Shown: one piece after another, positions 35,918-43,788 of the stretch
Layout of the letters: the number at the start of each line of letters is the position of its first letter
Numbering within the stretch: position 1 is the first letter of the stretch
Origin: Lachnospiraceae bacterium
GTDB lineage: Bacteria > Bacillota > Clostridia > Lachnospirales > Lachnospiraceae
Direction of reading: 5' to 3'
Assembly: GCA_017540355.1 (NCBI GenBank)
Contig: JAFYBE010000016.1
Location: forward strand, 1 to 64,000
Length of the DNA: 64,000 bases
Notes under the pieces: generated by a model
Told to the model about the DNA's origin: nothing
The model's input: only the letters and a program-made list of their open reading frames with translations
The model's database searches: none
Made by a program: the position numbers and the translations under genes

Positions 35918-37208
35918 GATATATGAAAATGACAGCTACATCAAAGAATGCGATACGGTGATAACCGATGTTCAAACAACGGACGACGGAACATATATCA
36001 GCTTACGGGACAGCATATTCTTTCCGAAGGAAGGAGGTCAATATGCCGATACGGGATGTGTGACACTCGGTGCGTATGAGTTTGAAATTCTCGACGGACA
36101 GATAGAAAACCATTCTTCCGACAGCGTGGTTGACATAACAAATAATAACGCCAATCATTCATCTTCTCTTCCGGATGGCATCTGGTACCGAATTGACTTC
36201 TCCGGATCATACAAGAAGCAAAATGCAAAATTGCCTGCGTTATCTGACATTCTTGTCACAAATTCGGAAATCCGCTGTTTTCTGGACTATGACAAGCGTT
36301 ATGACAGGATGCAGAACCATACAGGCGAGCATATATTGACCGGGACGGTCCATAATGACTACGGATATAATAACGTCGGATTTCACTTAAGTGATGACGG
36401 ATTGGTGACTTTAGACCTGGATGGGCCCCTCACTTATGAGCAGATTATGGAAGAAGAGGCCAAAGCCAATTCCGTTGTATATTCGAATTTGTCGATCAAG
36501 GCCTCATATCCGTCGAAGGAAGAGTTAAAAGACATAGAATACAGAAGTAAGATAGAGATAGAAGGTCAGGTCAGACTTATAACAATCGGAGATGATGATA
36601 ATCCCGTAGATATATGTGCCTGCTGTGCGCCTCATGTGGCCCGTACGGGAGAAGTGGGTATCATAAAGGTCATATCCATAGTTAACTGGAAAGGCGGAGT
36701 ACGCATAGGTATATTATGCGGCAGAAGAGCTTTGGAGTATATTAATCACAGACAGGATATCATTATGGGGCTTACCGGACTTATGACGACAAATGAAGAT
36801 AATCTGCTTTCTCGTGTTCGCGGACAGATGGAGGAGATCAAGGAACTTAAAGCAAAGTTATCGGGTGCATTGGAATCAGATATCGTATCACGCATAGAAA
36901 AGGGTGATTCAGATATCGAAAGAACTCATCTTGTATTTACGGATGCCGACTTTCCTGCTGCTCCGATGAAGAATATATATAACGTACTTAAGAGCAGATA
37001 TCCGGGATATGTCGGGATTTTTGCGGGCTCCGATACCGAAGGCTATCGTTACCTTGCAGGCAGCAAAGACATCGATTCAAAGTCCTTAATCCCGATTCTT
37101 AATAAGATAGGCGCCAAAGGAGGCGGCAGTTCCGATATGATCCAGGGACGTGTCAATGCATCCAAATCCGATATAGAACGGCTTTTTACAGGAATCAAAC
37201 ATGCATAA
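35910..37208 (+). CDS. AlaX-type alanyl-tRNA editing protein with DHHA1 domain
   Basis: 432 residues from ATG 35910, which has GGAGG about 8 nt upstream inside queH. Region 1-110 resembles the beta-barrel of AlaRS (DSIFFPKEGGQYADTG). The editing core has HTGEH (about 138-142) and CACCAPHVARTGEVG with the Cys-x3-His pair; together these bind zinc and deacylate mischarged Ser/Gly-tRNA-Ala. A coiled-coil linker and a DHHA1 domain with KGGGSSDMIQGRV end the protein, as in AlaX-L (type II). Coupling with queH suggests a tRNA quality operon. Confidence 0.88.
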   Translation: MNKIYENDSYIKECDTVITDVQTTDDGTYISLRDSIFFPKEGGQYADTGCVTLGAYEFEILDGQIENHSSDSVVDITNNNANHSSSLPDGIWYRIDFSGSYKKQNAKLPALSDILVTNSEIRCFLDYDKRYDRMQNHTGEHILTGTVHNDYGYNNVGFHLSDDGLVTLDLDGPLTYEQIMEEEAKANSVVYSNLSIKASYPSKEELKDIEYRSKIEIEGQVRLITIGDDDNPVDICACCAPHVARTGEVGIIKVISIVNWKGGVRIGILCGRRALEYINHRQDIIMGLTGLMTTNEDNLLSRVRGQMEEIKELKAKLSGALESDIVSRIEKGDSDIERTHLVFTDADFPAAPMKNIYNVLKSRYPGYVGIFAGSDTEGYRYLAGSKDIDSKSLIPILNKIGAKGGGSSDMIQGRVNASKSDIERLFTGIKHA

Positions 37209-37242
37209 ACAAAACGCGGAGCATCAAGCTCCGCGTTTTGTT
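37208..37242. terminator. Bidirectional terminator between alaX and the 68-residue peptide gene
   Basis: Perfect 15-bp stem AACAAAACGCGGAGC (37208-37222) with complement 37228-37242, 5-nt loop. The A/T ends supply a T tract in both directions. It includes the last base of the alaX stop and touches the stop of the convergent peptide gene. Confidence 0.93.
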
Positions 37243-37447
37243 ATCTGCAACCGTCGATATTGTCACTGTTAGGTGCTGTTCCTTTTGCCCATGGGCTTCC
37301 GACATCACAGCGCCCGTGGTGATAGGTCTGTGATACGGTTCCTTCAGGCTCATCGTCGGATACCGTAACCTTAAGTCTTCCGACTCCGCCACCCAGTTTG
37401 GAATCTATCATATTCACAATCTCATCAATATCAACATTGTTATCCAT
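37241..37447 (-). CDS. 68-residue peptide with conserved-looking Cys/His C-terminal half
   Basis: 68 residues. The N-terminal half (DNNVDIDEIVNMIDSKL) should be a helix, followed by a strand-like GRLKVTVSDDEPEGT. The C-terminal part contains YHHGRCDVGSPWAKGT and ends DNIDGCR: two Cys (about 47 and 67), two adjacent His and a Trp. The gene starts 2 nt after the stop of the MFS gene, so it is translationally coupled to it. I do not recognise a function. The helical leader and Cys-containing end resemble a modified-peptide precursor, but a small metal-binding partner of the carrier is equally possible. Confidence 0.7.
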   Translation of the reverse strand: MDNNVDIDEIVNMIDSKLGGGVGRLKVTVSDDEPEGTVSQTYHHGRCDVGSPWAKGTAPNSDNIDGCR

Positions 37448-37449
37448 TA

Positions 37450-38733
37450 TTACTCAGCCTTATCCTTACCTGCCTTCGGAATCATAACAAAGCATATGAT
37501 AAGTGCTATTACATATAAGGCACCTGTTACATAAAGCACTGTCTGATAACCTACGGGATTAACGTTAGCCGTCTTACCGTTAGACAATGTAATCTCCGTA
37601 AACTCGCCTACGTGATTAACAATGTATGTAGCCATCTGATTACCCGTAAGTCCGGCAATGGCCCAAGCTGAGAGGCACATACCGTGAACTGCCGAGATAG
37701 ACTTCATACCGAAGTGATCGGATAAAAGTGTGGGAACATTGGAGTATCCTCCGCCGTATCCTGCGTTAACAACGATCAGAAGTCCGATACAGAGCCATGC
37801 TATCTTATTGTTGATACCCTGTGTGAGGATTGTTGCTCCGGTAAATACGATGGATAAGATAAATATAATCTTATAAATTGTATTCCTGTCCTTGAATGTA
37901 TCTGCCCATGCAGAGAATCCGAGACGACCTGCCGCATTGGCTATGGCTGTAACAGTACCGAGTAACGCTGCTGTAGCCACCGACAAACCAACGGTATTGA
38001 ATATCTGCTTCTCCTGTGAGATTAAAGCAAGTCCGCATGTGATGTTGATGTAGAACATTAACCAGATACCGATGAATGTCTTATTTGAGAATGATGTCTT
38101 GAAGTTCTTACCAAGAGTCTGGAAGAATTCCTTGATACCGCCCTCTGCATGCTGCTCAACCCAATCCGAAGGCTTGCGTAAAAGCAGATGACCCACAAAC
38201 ATCATTACGCAGTAAACACCGCCCATGATAAAGAACATGGGAGCCGGGTTATTGTCAAACTTATTAAGTATGCTCTGCATGATAGGAGTAGCTATGGCCT
38301 TAGCTGCACCGAAACCGGCAACCGCAAGTCCCGTAGCAAGACCCTTCTTATCCTTAAACCATAACATAAGTGTCTTAACCGGTGAGAGGTAACCCGTACC
38401 GAGTCCGATACCCATTATGCAACCGTAGAATAAGAAGATAAGCGGAAGCGAACGAATCATGATCGCAAATCCGGTACCTACCATACCTGCCGTAAAGCAT
38501 ATCGTAGCTATAAGGGAAGATCTGTGAATATCCTTCTCAACTACGTCTCCAAGGAATGCAGCTGACATTCCGAGGAAGAATATTGCGAGCGAGAATGCCC
38601 AGCCTACTGCACTTTTATCAGCGCCGACATAATCTGCTATCTCTCCGCTGAATGTTGACCAACAGTATACCGTACCGATACTGCAGTGTAAGAGCAATGC
38701 GGGAATCGCACCGCGAATCCATTTGTTTTCCAT
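37450..38733 (-). CDS. OFA-family MFS transporter (oxalate/formate antiporter-like)
   Basis: 427 residues, 12 membrane helices. The opening RGAIPALLLHCSIGTVYCWSTFSGEIADY, the GIGLGTGYLSPVKTLMLWFKDKKGLATG loop and GAAKAIATP after it are typical of the OFA group in the major facilitator superfamily. Members carry monocarboxylates and dicarboxylates, for example oxalate/formate exchange; the substrate here is unknown. Ribosome site AAAGGA before ATG. A short peptide gene follows directly. Confidence 0.9.
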   Translation of the reverse strand: MENKWIRGAIPALLLHCSIGTVYCWSTFSGEIADYVGADKSAVGWAFSLAIFFLGMSAAFLGDVVEKDIHRSSLIATICFTAGMVGTGFAIMIRSLPLIFLFYGCIMGIGLGTGYLSPVKTLMLWFKDKKGLATGLAVAGFGAAKAIATPIMQSILNKFDNNPAPMFFIMGGVYCVMMFVGHLLLRKPSDWVEQHAEGGIKEFFQTLGKNFKTSFSNKTFIGIWLMFYINITCGLALISQEKQIFNTVGLSVATAALLGTVTAIANAAGRLGFSAWADTFKDRNTIYKIIFILSIVFTGATILTQGINNKIAWLCIGLLIVVNAGYGGGYSNVPTLLSDHFGMKSISAVHGMCLSAWAIAGLTGNQMATYIVNHVGEFTEITLSNGKTANVNPVGYQTVLYVTGALYVIALIICFVMIPKAGKDKAE

Positions 38734-38785
38734 TTTGATGATTCCTTTCGTACTGAAAAAAATTATGTTAACCTTTCACGTTTGT

Positions 38786-41700
38786 CTACATGAAGTACTT
38801 AACGCCGCTTTCAAAGATCTTAAGGTCCTGTTCGCCATAGATATTGACAGCCACACCCTTATCTCTTCTCTCGGAATGCGCCATCTTACCGAGTATTCTT
38901 CCGTCTGCCGACGTAATACCCTCAATAGCCATGTATGAACCGTTGATATTATATTCTTCATCCATTGAGACATTGCCGTCAGGATCCGAATATACGGTTG
39001 CTACCTGGCCACCCTGTATAAGCTTGTCAAGCCACTCCTTAGGAGCAACGAAACGTCCCTCACCGTGAGAAGCCGGATTGACATATACATCACCAAGCGT
39101 AGCTTCGGCAAGCCAGGGCGACTTATTCGAAACAACCTTGGTATATACCATCTTGGAGATATGACGATTAACGGTGTTGAATGTCAGTGTGGGCGAATCC
39201 GCATTCTGACCGGTTATGGCACCGTTGGGAACAAGTCCGAGTTTAATAAGTGCCTGGAAACCGTTACATATACCTAAGATAAGACCGTCTCTCTCATTAA
39301 GAAGTCTCATAACGGCATCTTTAACAGCCTCATTCTGGAAGGCTGCAGCAAAGAACTTCGCCGAACCGTCAGGTTCATCACCTGCGGAGAATCCGCCGGG
39401 GAACATGATGATCTGTGCCGCATCTATTCTGCGAACATATTCTTCAAACGATTCTCTGATATCCGATGAAGTCATGTTCTTAAATACCGCATCATTAACG
39501 GTTGCACCGGCTCTTTCGAATGCACGTCTGCTGTCGTATTCACAGTTCGTTCCGGGGAATACCGGAATGAATACATTAGGCTTTGCAACCTTATTCTTAC
39601 ATATGTATATATCACCCTTTGCGTCATACAAAGGCATATTGACCGATTCGGTCGACTTGGTCGCTTTGTACGGGAATACCTTATCAAGAGGCTTGCTCCA
39701 TACCTTGACAGCCTCATCAAGACCTATTGCAACATCTCCTATCGTGATGTTCTTATCATCCGTAACCGTAGCAACAATCTCAAAGTCTTCATCTATCTCA
39801 TGAAGCCTTGAAACATCTACTTCGGCAATGATATCTCCCATACGGTCCGTAAAGAGTTCTTCCGGCTCTATATCAGACTCAAAACGAACACCCAGCATAT
39901 TACCGAATGCCATCTTCGCAACGGATGCCAGTATTCCGTAACAGTCAAGCGCATATGCCGATACAATGACTCCGTCTCTTATAAGAGATGTTACGGAATC
40001 ATACATAGCCTGAACCTTCTCATATACGGGAATGCCGAAATCATCCTTCTCTATCTCAAAACGTACAAGTTTGTTGCCCGCTTTCTTGAGCTCGGGAGTG
40101 ATAACATCTGTTATCTTGGCGATATCTACGGCAAAAGAAACAAGTGTGGGAGGTACGTCTATATCATTGAATGTACCTGACATACTGTCCTTACCGCCGA
40201 TTGAAGGAAGACCGAAGCCTACCTGTGCATCGAACGCACCAAGCAGTGCTGCAAAAGGTGCTCCCCATCTCTTCGCATCCTCGGTCATTCTCTTAAAGTA
40301 TTCCTGGAACGTAAATCTTATCTTGCCGTAATCGCCGCCCGATGCAACGACCTTGGACATAGATGATACTATCGCATATATTGCTCCGTGATAAGGGCTC
40401 CAACTTGATATATAAGGATCAAAGCCGTAGCTCATCATCGTCACCGTATCCGTACTTCCTTTAAGAGTCGGAAGCTTGGCTATCATTGTCTGAGTCTCGG
40501 TAAGCTGAGTCACACCGCCGTAAGGCATAAATACGCTGGCTGCTCCGATTGAAGCATCGAATCTCTCAACAAGTCCCTTCTGTGAGCAAACATTGAGATT
40601 ACTTAACGTATCAAGCACAGCCGCCTTAACATCACCCGATTCCACATCAGCCGATACCCTGTCATCCGCAATTTTACCTATGGGACATGCTTCCTCAGAC
40701 GGCATCGGTACTTCAACATCAGTCTCCTGATGCGCACCGTTGGTATCTAAGAACGCACGGCTTAAATTAACAATCTCCTTACCGCGCCAGTTAAGAACAA
40801 GTCTGGGTTCTTTGGTTACCGTAGCCACTACGGTAGCTTCAAGATTCTCCTCTGCCGCATACTTAAGGAAGGTATCAACATCCTTAGGGTCAACGACAAC
40901 AGCCTTTCTCTCCTGACTTTCGGATATTGCAAGTTCTGTTCCGTCAAGGCCGGCATACTTCTTGGGCACCTTATCAAGATCAACGGTAAGGCCTGCTGCC
41001 AGCTCACCTATTGCTACGGATACACCGCCCGCACCGAAGTCGTTACACTTCTTAATAAGGCTTGCTACTTCCTCACGTCTGAACAGTCTCTGAATCTTAC
41101 GCTCTGTAGGCGCATTACCCTTCTGAACCTCGGCTCCGCAGGTCTCAATGGATTCCTCGGTATGCACCTTGGATGAACCCGTGGCACCGCCGCAGCCGTC
41201 ACGGCCCGTACGTCCGCCGAGCAATATGATTATATCTCCGGGATCGGAGTTCTCTCTCTTAACGCATCTTCTCGGAGCGGCACCCATAACGGCACCTATC
41301 TCCATTCTCTTGGCTACATAGCCCGGATGATATATCTCTTTAACAAGTCCTGTAGCAAGACCTATCTGATTACCGTATGACGAATAACCTGCTGCCGCAC
41401 CTGTAGTAAGCTTCTTCTGAGGCAACTTACCCTTAAGGGTTGCAGATACGGGTACCGTAGGATCTGCGGCACCTGTAACTCTCATGGCCTGATATACATA
41501 GCCTCTGCCTGAGAGGGGATCTCTTATGGCACCGCCAAGACATGTGGCAGCACCACCGAAAGGCTCGATCTCCGTAGGATGGTTGTGTGTCTCATTCTTA
41601 AAGAACACAAGCCACTCTTCCGTAACCTTACCCTCACCGTAATCCATCTCAACGGGCACGATAACAGAGCAGGCATTGATTTCATCGGATACTTCCATAT

Positions 41701-42580
41701 CCTCAAGTTTGCCTGCGGCACGAAGTTTCTTCATACCCATTAAGGCTATATCCATAAGGCAGACATACTTATCGTCTCTGCCTGCATATATCTCTTCCTT
41801 TGTATCGAGATAACTCTGATAAGTTGTCTCGATTGGCTCCTTGTAATATCCCTCATCAAAGCTTACATTCTTAAGCTCCGTAGAGAAGGTCGTATGTCTG
41901 CAGTGATCCGACCAGTATGTATCGAGCACTCTTATCTCGGTCATCGTGGGATCTCTGTGCTCTTCACCTGAGAAATAATTGTGAATATGCAGGAAATCCT
42001 TAAATGTCATCGCAAGTCCGAGACTCTCATACAAAGACTTAAGCTCATCTTCGGACATTGCGGTAAAGCCTGTGAATATCGCAACATCTGCAGGCTCATC
42101 ATACTCTGTGATAAGAGTATCCGGGATATTGTTGTCTGCCACTCTTGAATCCACCGGATTGATGACATAGTCTCTGATACGTGCGATATCTTCATCGCTT
42201 ATATCACCGCTTATAACATATGTCACCGCGGTCTTGATGATGGGATCTGAATCCTCATCTAAGAATCTCACACACTGAGCAGCCGAATCTGCTCTCTGAT
42301 CGTACTGTCCCGGAAGATATTCCACCGAGAACATGTGCTCATTTGAAGACAGCGACAGTTCGTTCTCGTATATAACATCAACCGGCGGCTCTCCGAAAAC
42401 GTAGCCGCATGCTTTTTTGAATGTATCTTCCTTAAGTCCCTCAACATCATATCTGATCAGAACCCTGACCGATTCGATGTTATTAATGCCTAAAAAGCTC
42501 TCTATCTCATCCTTAAGCTCCCCGGCCTTGACGGCGTAAGGAGCCTTCTTCTCAACATAGATACGTTTGACACAACTCAC
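38786..42580 (-). CDS. purL: Phosphoribosylformylglycinamidine synthase, long single-chain form
   Basis: 1264 residues. N-terminal PurS-like domain (about 1-150), then linker and the double AIRS-like core with TYWSDHCRHTTF, KNETHNHPTEIEPFGGAATCLGGAIRDPLSGRG, and a C-terminal class I glutaminase (about 1000-1250) with FPGTNCEYDSRRAF and catalytic GICNGFQAL. It makes FGAM from FGAR, glutamine and ATP in purine synthesis, and needs no separate PurS or PurQ. Start GTG at 42580 with GGAGG 10 nt upstream. It lies 5 nt after a TetR regulator gene, an uncommon partner for purL. Confidence 0.96.
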   Translation of the reverse strand: MSCVKRIYVEKKAPYAVKAGELKDEIESFLGINNIESVRVLIRYDVEGLKEDTFKKACGYVFGEPPVDVIYENELSLSSNEHMFSVEYLPGQYDQRADSAAQCVRFLDEDSDPIIKTAVTYVISGDISDEDIARIRDYVINPVDSRVADNNIPDTLITEYDEPADVAIFTGFTAMSEDELKSLYESLGLAMTFKDFLHIHNYFSGEEHRDPTMTEIRVLDTYWSDHCRHTTFSTELKNVSFDEGYYKEPIETTYQSYLDTKEEIYAGRDDKYVCLMDIALMGMKKLRAAGKLEDMEVSDEINACSVIVPVEMDYGEGKVTEEWLVFFKNETHNHPTEIEPFGGAATCLGGAIRDPLSGRGYVYQAMRVTGAADPTVPVSATLKGKLPQKKLTTGAAAGYSSYGNQIGLATGLVKEIYHPGYVAKRMEIGAVMGAAPRRCVKRENSDPGDIIILLGGRTGRDGCGGATGSSKVHTEESIETCGAEVQKGNAPTERKIQRLFRREEVASLIKKCNDFGAGGVSVAIGELAAGLTVDLDKVPKKYAGLDGTELAISESQERKAVVVDPKDVDTFLKYAAEENLEATVVATVTKEPRLVLNWRGKEIVNLSRAFLDTNGAHQETDVEVPMPSEEACPIGKIADDRVSADVESGDVKAAVLDTLSNLNVCSQKGLVERFDASIGAASVFMPYGGVTQLTETQTMIAKLPTLKGSTDTVTMMSYGFDPYISSWSPYHGAIYAIVSSMSKVVASGGDYGKIRFTFQEYFKRMTEDAKRWGAPFAALLGAFDAQVGFGLPSIGGKDSMSGTFNDIDVPPTLVSFAVDIAKITDVITPELKKAGNKLVRFEIEKDDFGIPVYEKVQAMYDSVTSLIRDGVIVSAYALDCYGILASVAKMAFGNMLGVRFESDIEPEELFTDRMGDIIAEVDVSRLHEIDEDFEIVATVTDDKNITIGDVAIGLDEAVKVWSKPLDKVFPYKATKSTESVNMPLYDAKGDIYICKNKVAKPNVFIPVFPGTNCEYDSRRAFERAGATVNDAVFKNMTSSDIRESFEEYVRRIDAAQIIMFPGGFSAGDEPDGSAKFFAAAFQNEAVKDAVMRLLNERDGLILGICNGFQALIKLGLVPNGAITGQNADSPTLTFNTVNRHISKMVYTKVVSNKSPWLAEATLGDVYVNPASHGEGRFVAPKEWLDKLIQGGQVATVYSDPDGNVSMDEEYNINGSYMAIEGITSADGRILGKMAHSERRDKGVAVNIYGEQDLKIFESGVKYFM

Positions 42581-42585
42581 AGGCT

Positions 42586-43179
42586 TTATTCCTCCACTTC
42601 CATGAACTGTCTCATCATGTATACCAGCTCTTTGTCAACCTTCTTCTCGCTGATTCCGACAGTTCCGGCAATGACCTTCATACCCTCTATGGCATACATC
42701 ATATTGCTTGCAAGTCCCTTGATATCGTCACATGCGAACTCTCCGGTCTCATTGCCTCTTAATAAAATCTTCTCAAGTACAAGTCCGGCTGTCTCAAACT
42801 TATGCTTGGCACCGCTGCTTTTGCCTTCCTGCTTGCAAGAAAAAGCATATTCATACATCGCGATGCTTAAATTGTTCTTACCCTTAAGAATCTCCTTCTT
42901 CTGCTCCTTCAAAAACCAGAGTAAAAGTTCGGCGCTGCTTGCCTCCTTAAGTCTCTCAACCATGTTCTTGTTGGCTTCATCTTCCCATGCATCCATGCTC
43001 TTAAGCACGTCAAGGAAAATCTCTTCCGTTGAATCGTAGTATATATACAGACCGCCACGGCTGATTCCGCTGGCTTCCACTATATCTTTCATAGTAACGT
43101 TGCGGTATCCCTTCTTGGAAAATACCTCTGTTGCCTTATCTAAGATCAACTGCTTTTTGACATCCGCTCTCTCGCTCAC
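42586..43179 (-). CDS. TetR-family transcriptional regulator
   Basis: 197 residues. DNA-binding helix-turn-helix domain (about 8-55): ILDKATEVFSKKGYRNVTMKDIVEASGISRGGLYIYYDSTEEIF, typical of TetR. The C-terminal ligand domain is helical and of unknown specificity. It is 5 nt upstream of purL and 12 nt downstream of the unknown 156-residue gene. It may repress its own operon; no clear operator palindrome was found at 43663-43788. Confidence 0.92.
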   Translation of the reverse strand: MSERADVKKQLILDKATEVFSKKGYRNVTMKDIVEASGISRGGLYIYYDSTEEIFLDVLKSMDAWEDEANKNMVERLKEASSAELLLWFLKEQKKEILKGKNNLSIAMYEYAFSCKQEGKSSGAKHKFETAGLVLEKILLRGNETGEFACDDIKGLASNMMYAIEGMKVIAGTVGISEKKVDKELVYMMRQFMEVEE

Positions 43180-43191
43180 TTCTTTCTCCTC

Positions 43192-43662
43192 CTAATATGC
43201 TTTGCGCTCCGCATTGGCCCAGAAATCTATAAGTTCCTTCATCTTCTTGACCAACCGCAGGAAAATGCCTTTATTCATTCCCTCAGACCACAGTCTGGCC
43301 TTAGTGCGACCTCCCATCACATAATTGGACAATATCCCTCCCAGGACGTCCATCTGCATAATGGTCGCATTGTCTATGAACCTAAGTTCATCCTCGGTAG
43401 TCCTGATATGATTCCTCGTATAGGCATACCGATAATTCCTGTCCATAAAAGATGTGGCGTCTGCAGTCCTGATAAAATTCATCAGATTGCTGTCAAAGAC
43501 GGGCACCGGAACCGAGTTCTCGCTCAAGCCGTCATCGCCGTAGACACCGCTTACCTGCGAACCGCTCTTCTGCTCAAGCCAGTTAAGGTATCCGGCGAGC
43601 CTGTTCACATCATCTTTGTATTTGTTCATAATCTCATCGGGAGTCATTCCATCTGTAAACAT
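43192..43662 (-). CDS. Conserved-looking protein of unknown function
   Basis: 156 residues, all predicted soluble and mainly helical. It begins MTPDEIMNKYKDDVNRLAGYLNWLEQKSG, has a Gly/Ser-rich loop (33-48), and ends in a basic helix IFLRLVKKMKELIDFWANAERKAY. No catalytic motif, membrane helix or Cys pair is visible. The start has GGAGG before ATG 43662. It leads the TetR-purL operon. Confidence 0.65.
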   Translation of the reverse strand: MFTDGMTPDEIMNKYKDDVNRLAGYLNWLEQKSGSQVSGVYGDDGLSENSVPVPVFDSNLMNFIRTADATSFMDRNYRYAYTRNHIRTTEDELRFIDNATIMQMDVLGGILSNYVMGGRTKARLWSEGMNKGIFLRLVKKMKELIDFWANAERKAY

Positions 43663-43686
43663 AGCATTCCTCCATACATGAATTTT

Positions 43687-43695
43687 ATTTTACCA
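43687..43695 (-). promoter_or_regulatory. Extended -10 promoter of the unknown gene-TetR-purL operon
   Basis: Minus strand TGGTAAAAT: -10 TAAAAT (43687-43692) with TG one base upstream. A TGTACA at 16 bp spacing is a weak -35; the same TTGTACA segment could serve the divergent gene at 43789. Confidence 0.45.
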
Positions 43696-43788
43696 TATTT
43701 TCCCATTTTGTACAGTATGTGTTATTATAGATAAATAGAAATAACGCTTTTTTATATGCATGTTTTCATAAGCGGGGAGACATTGATT

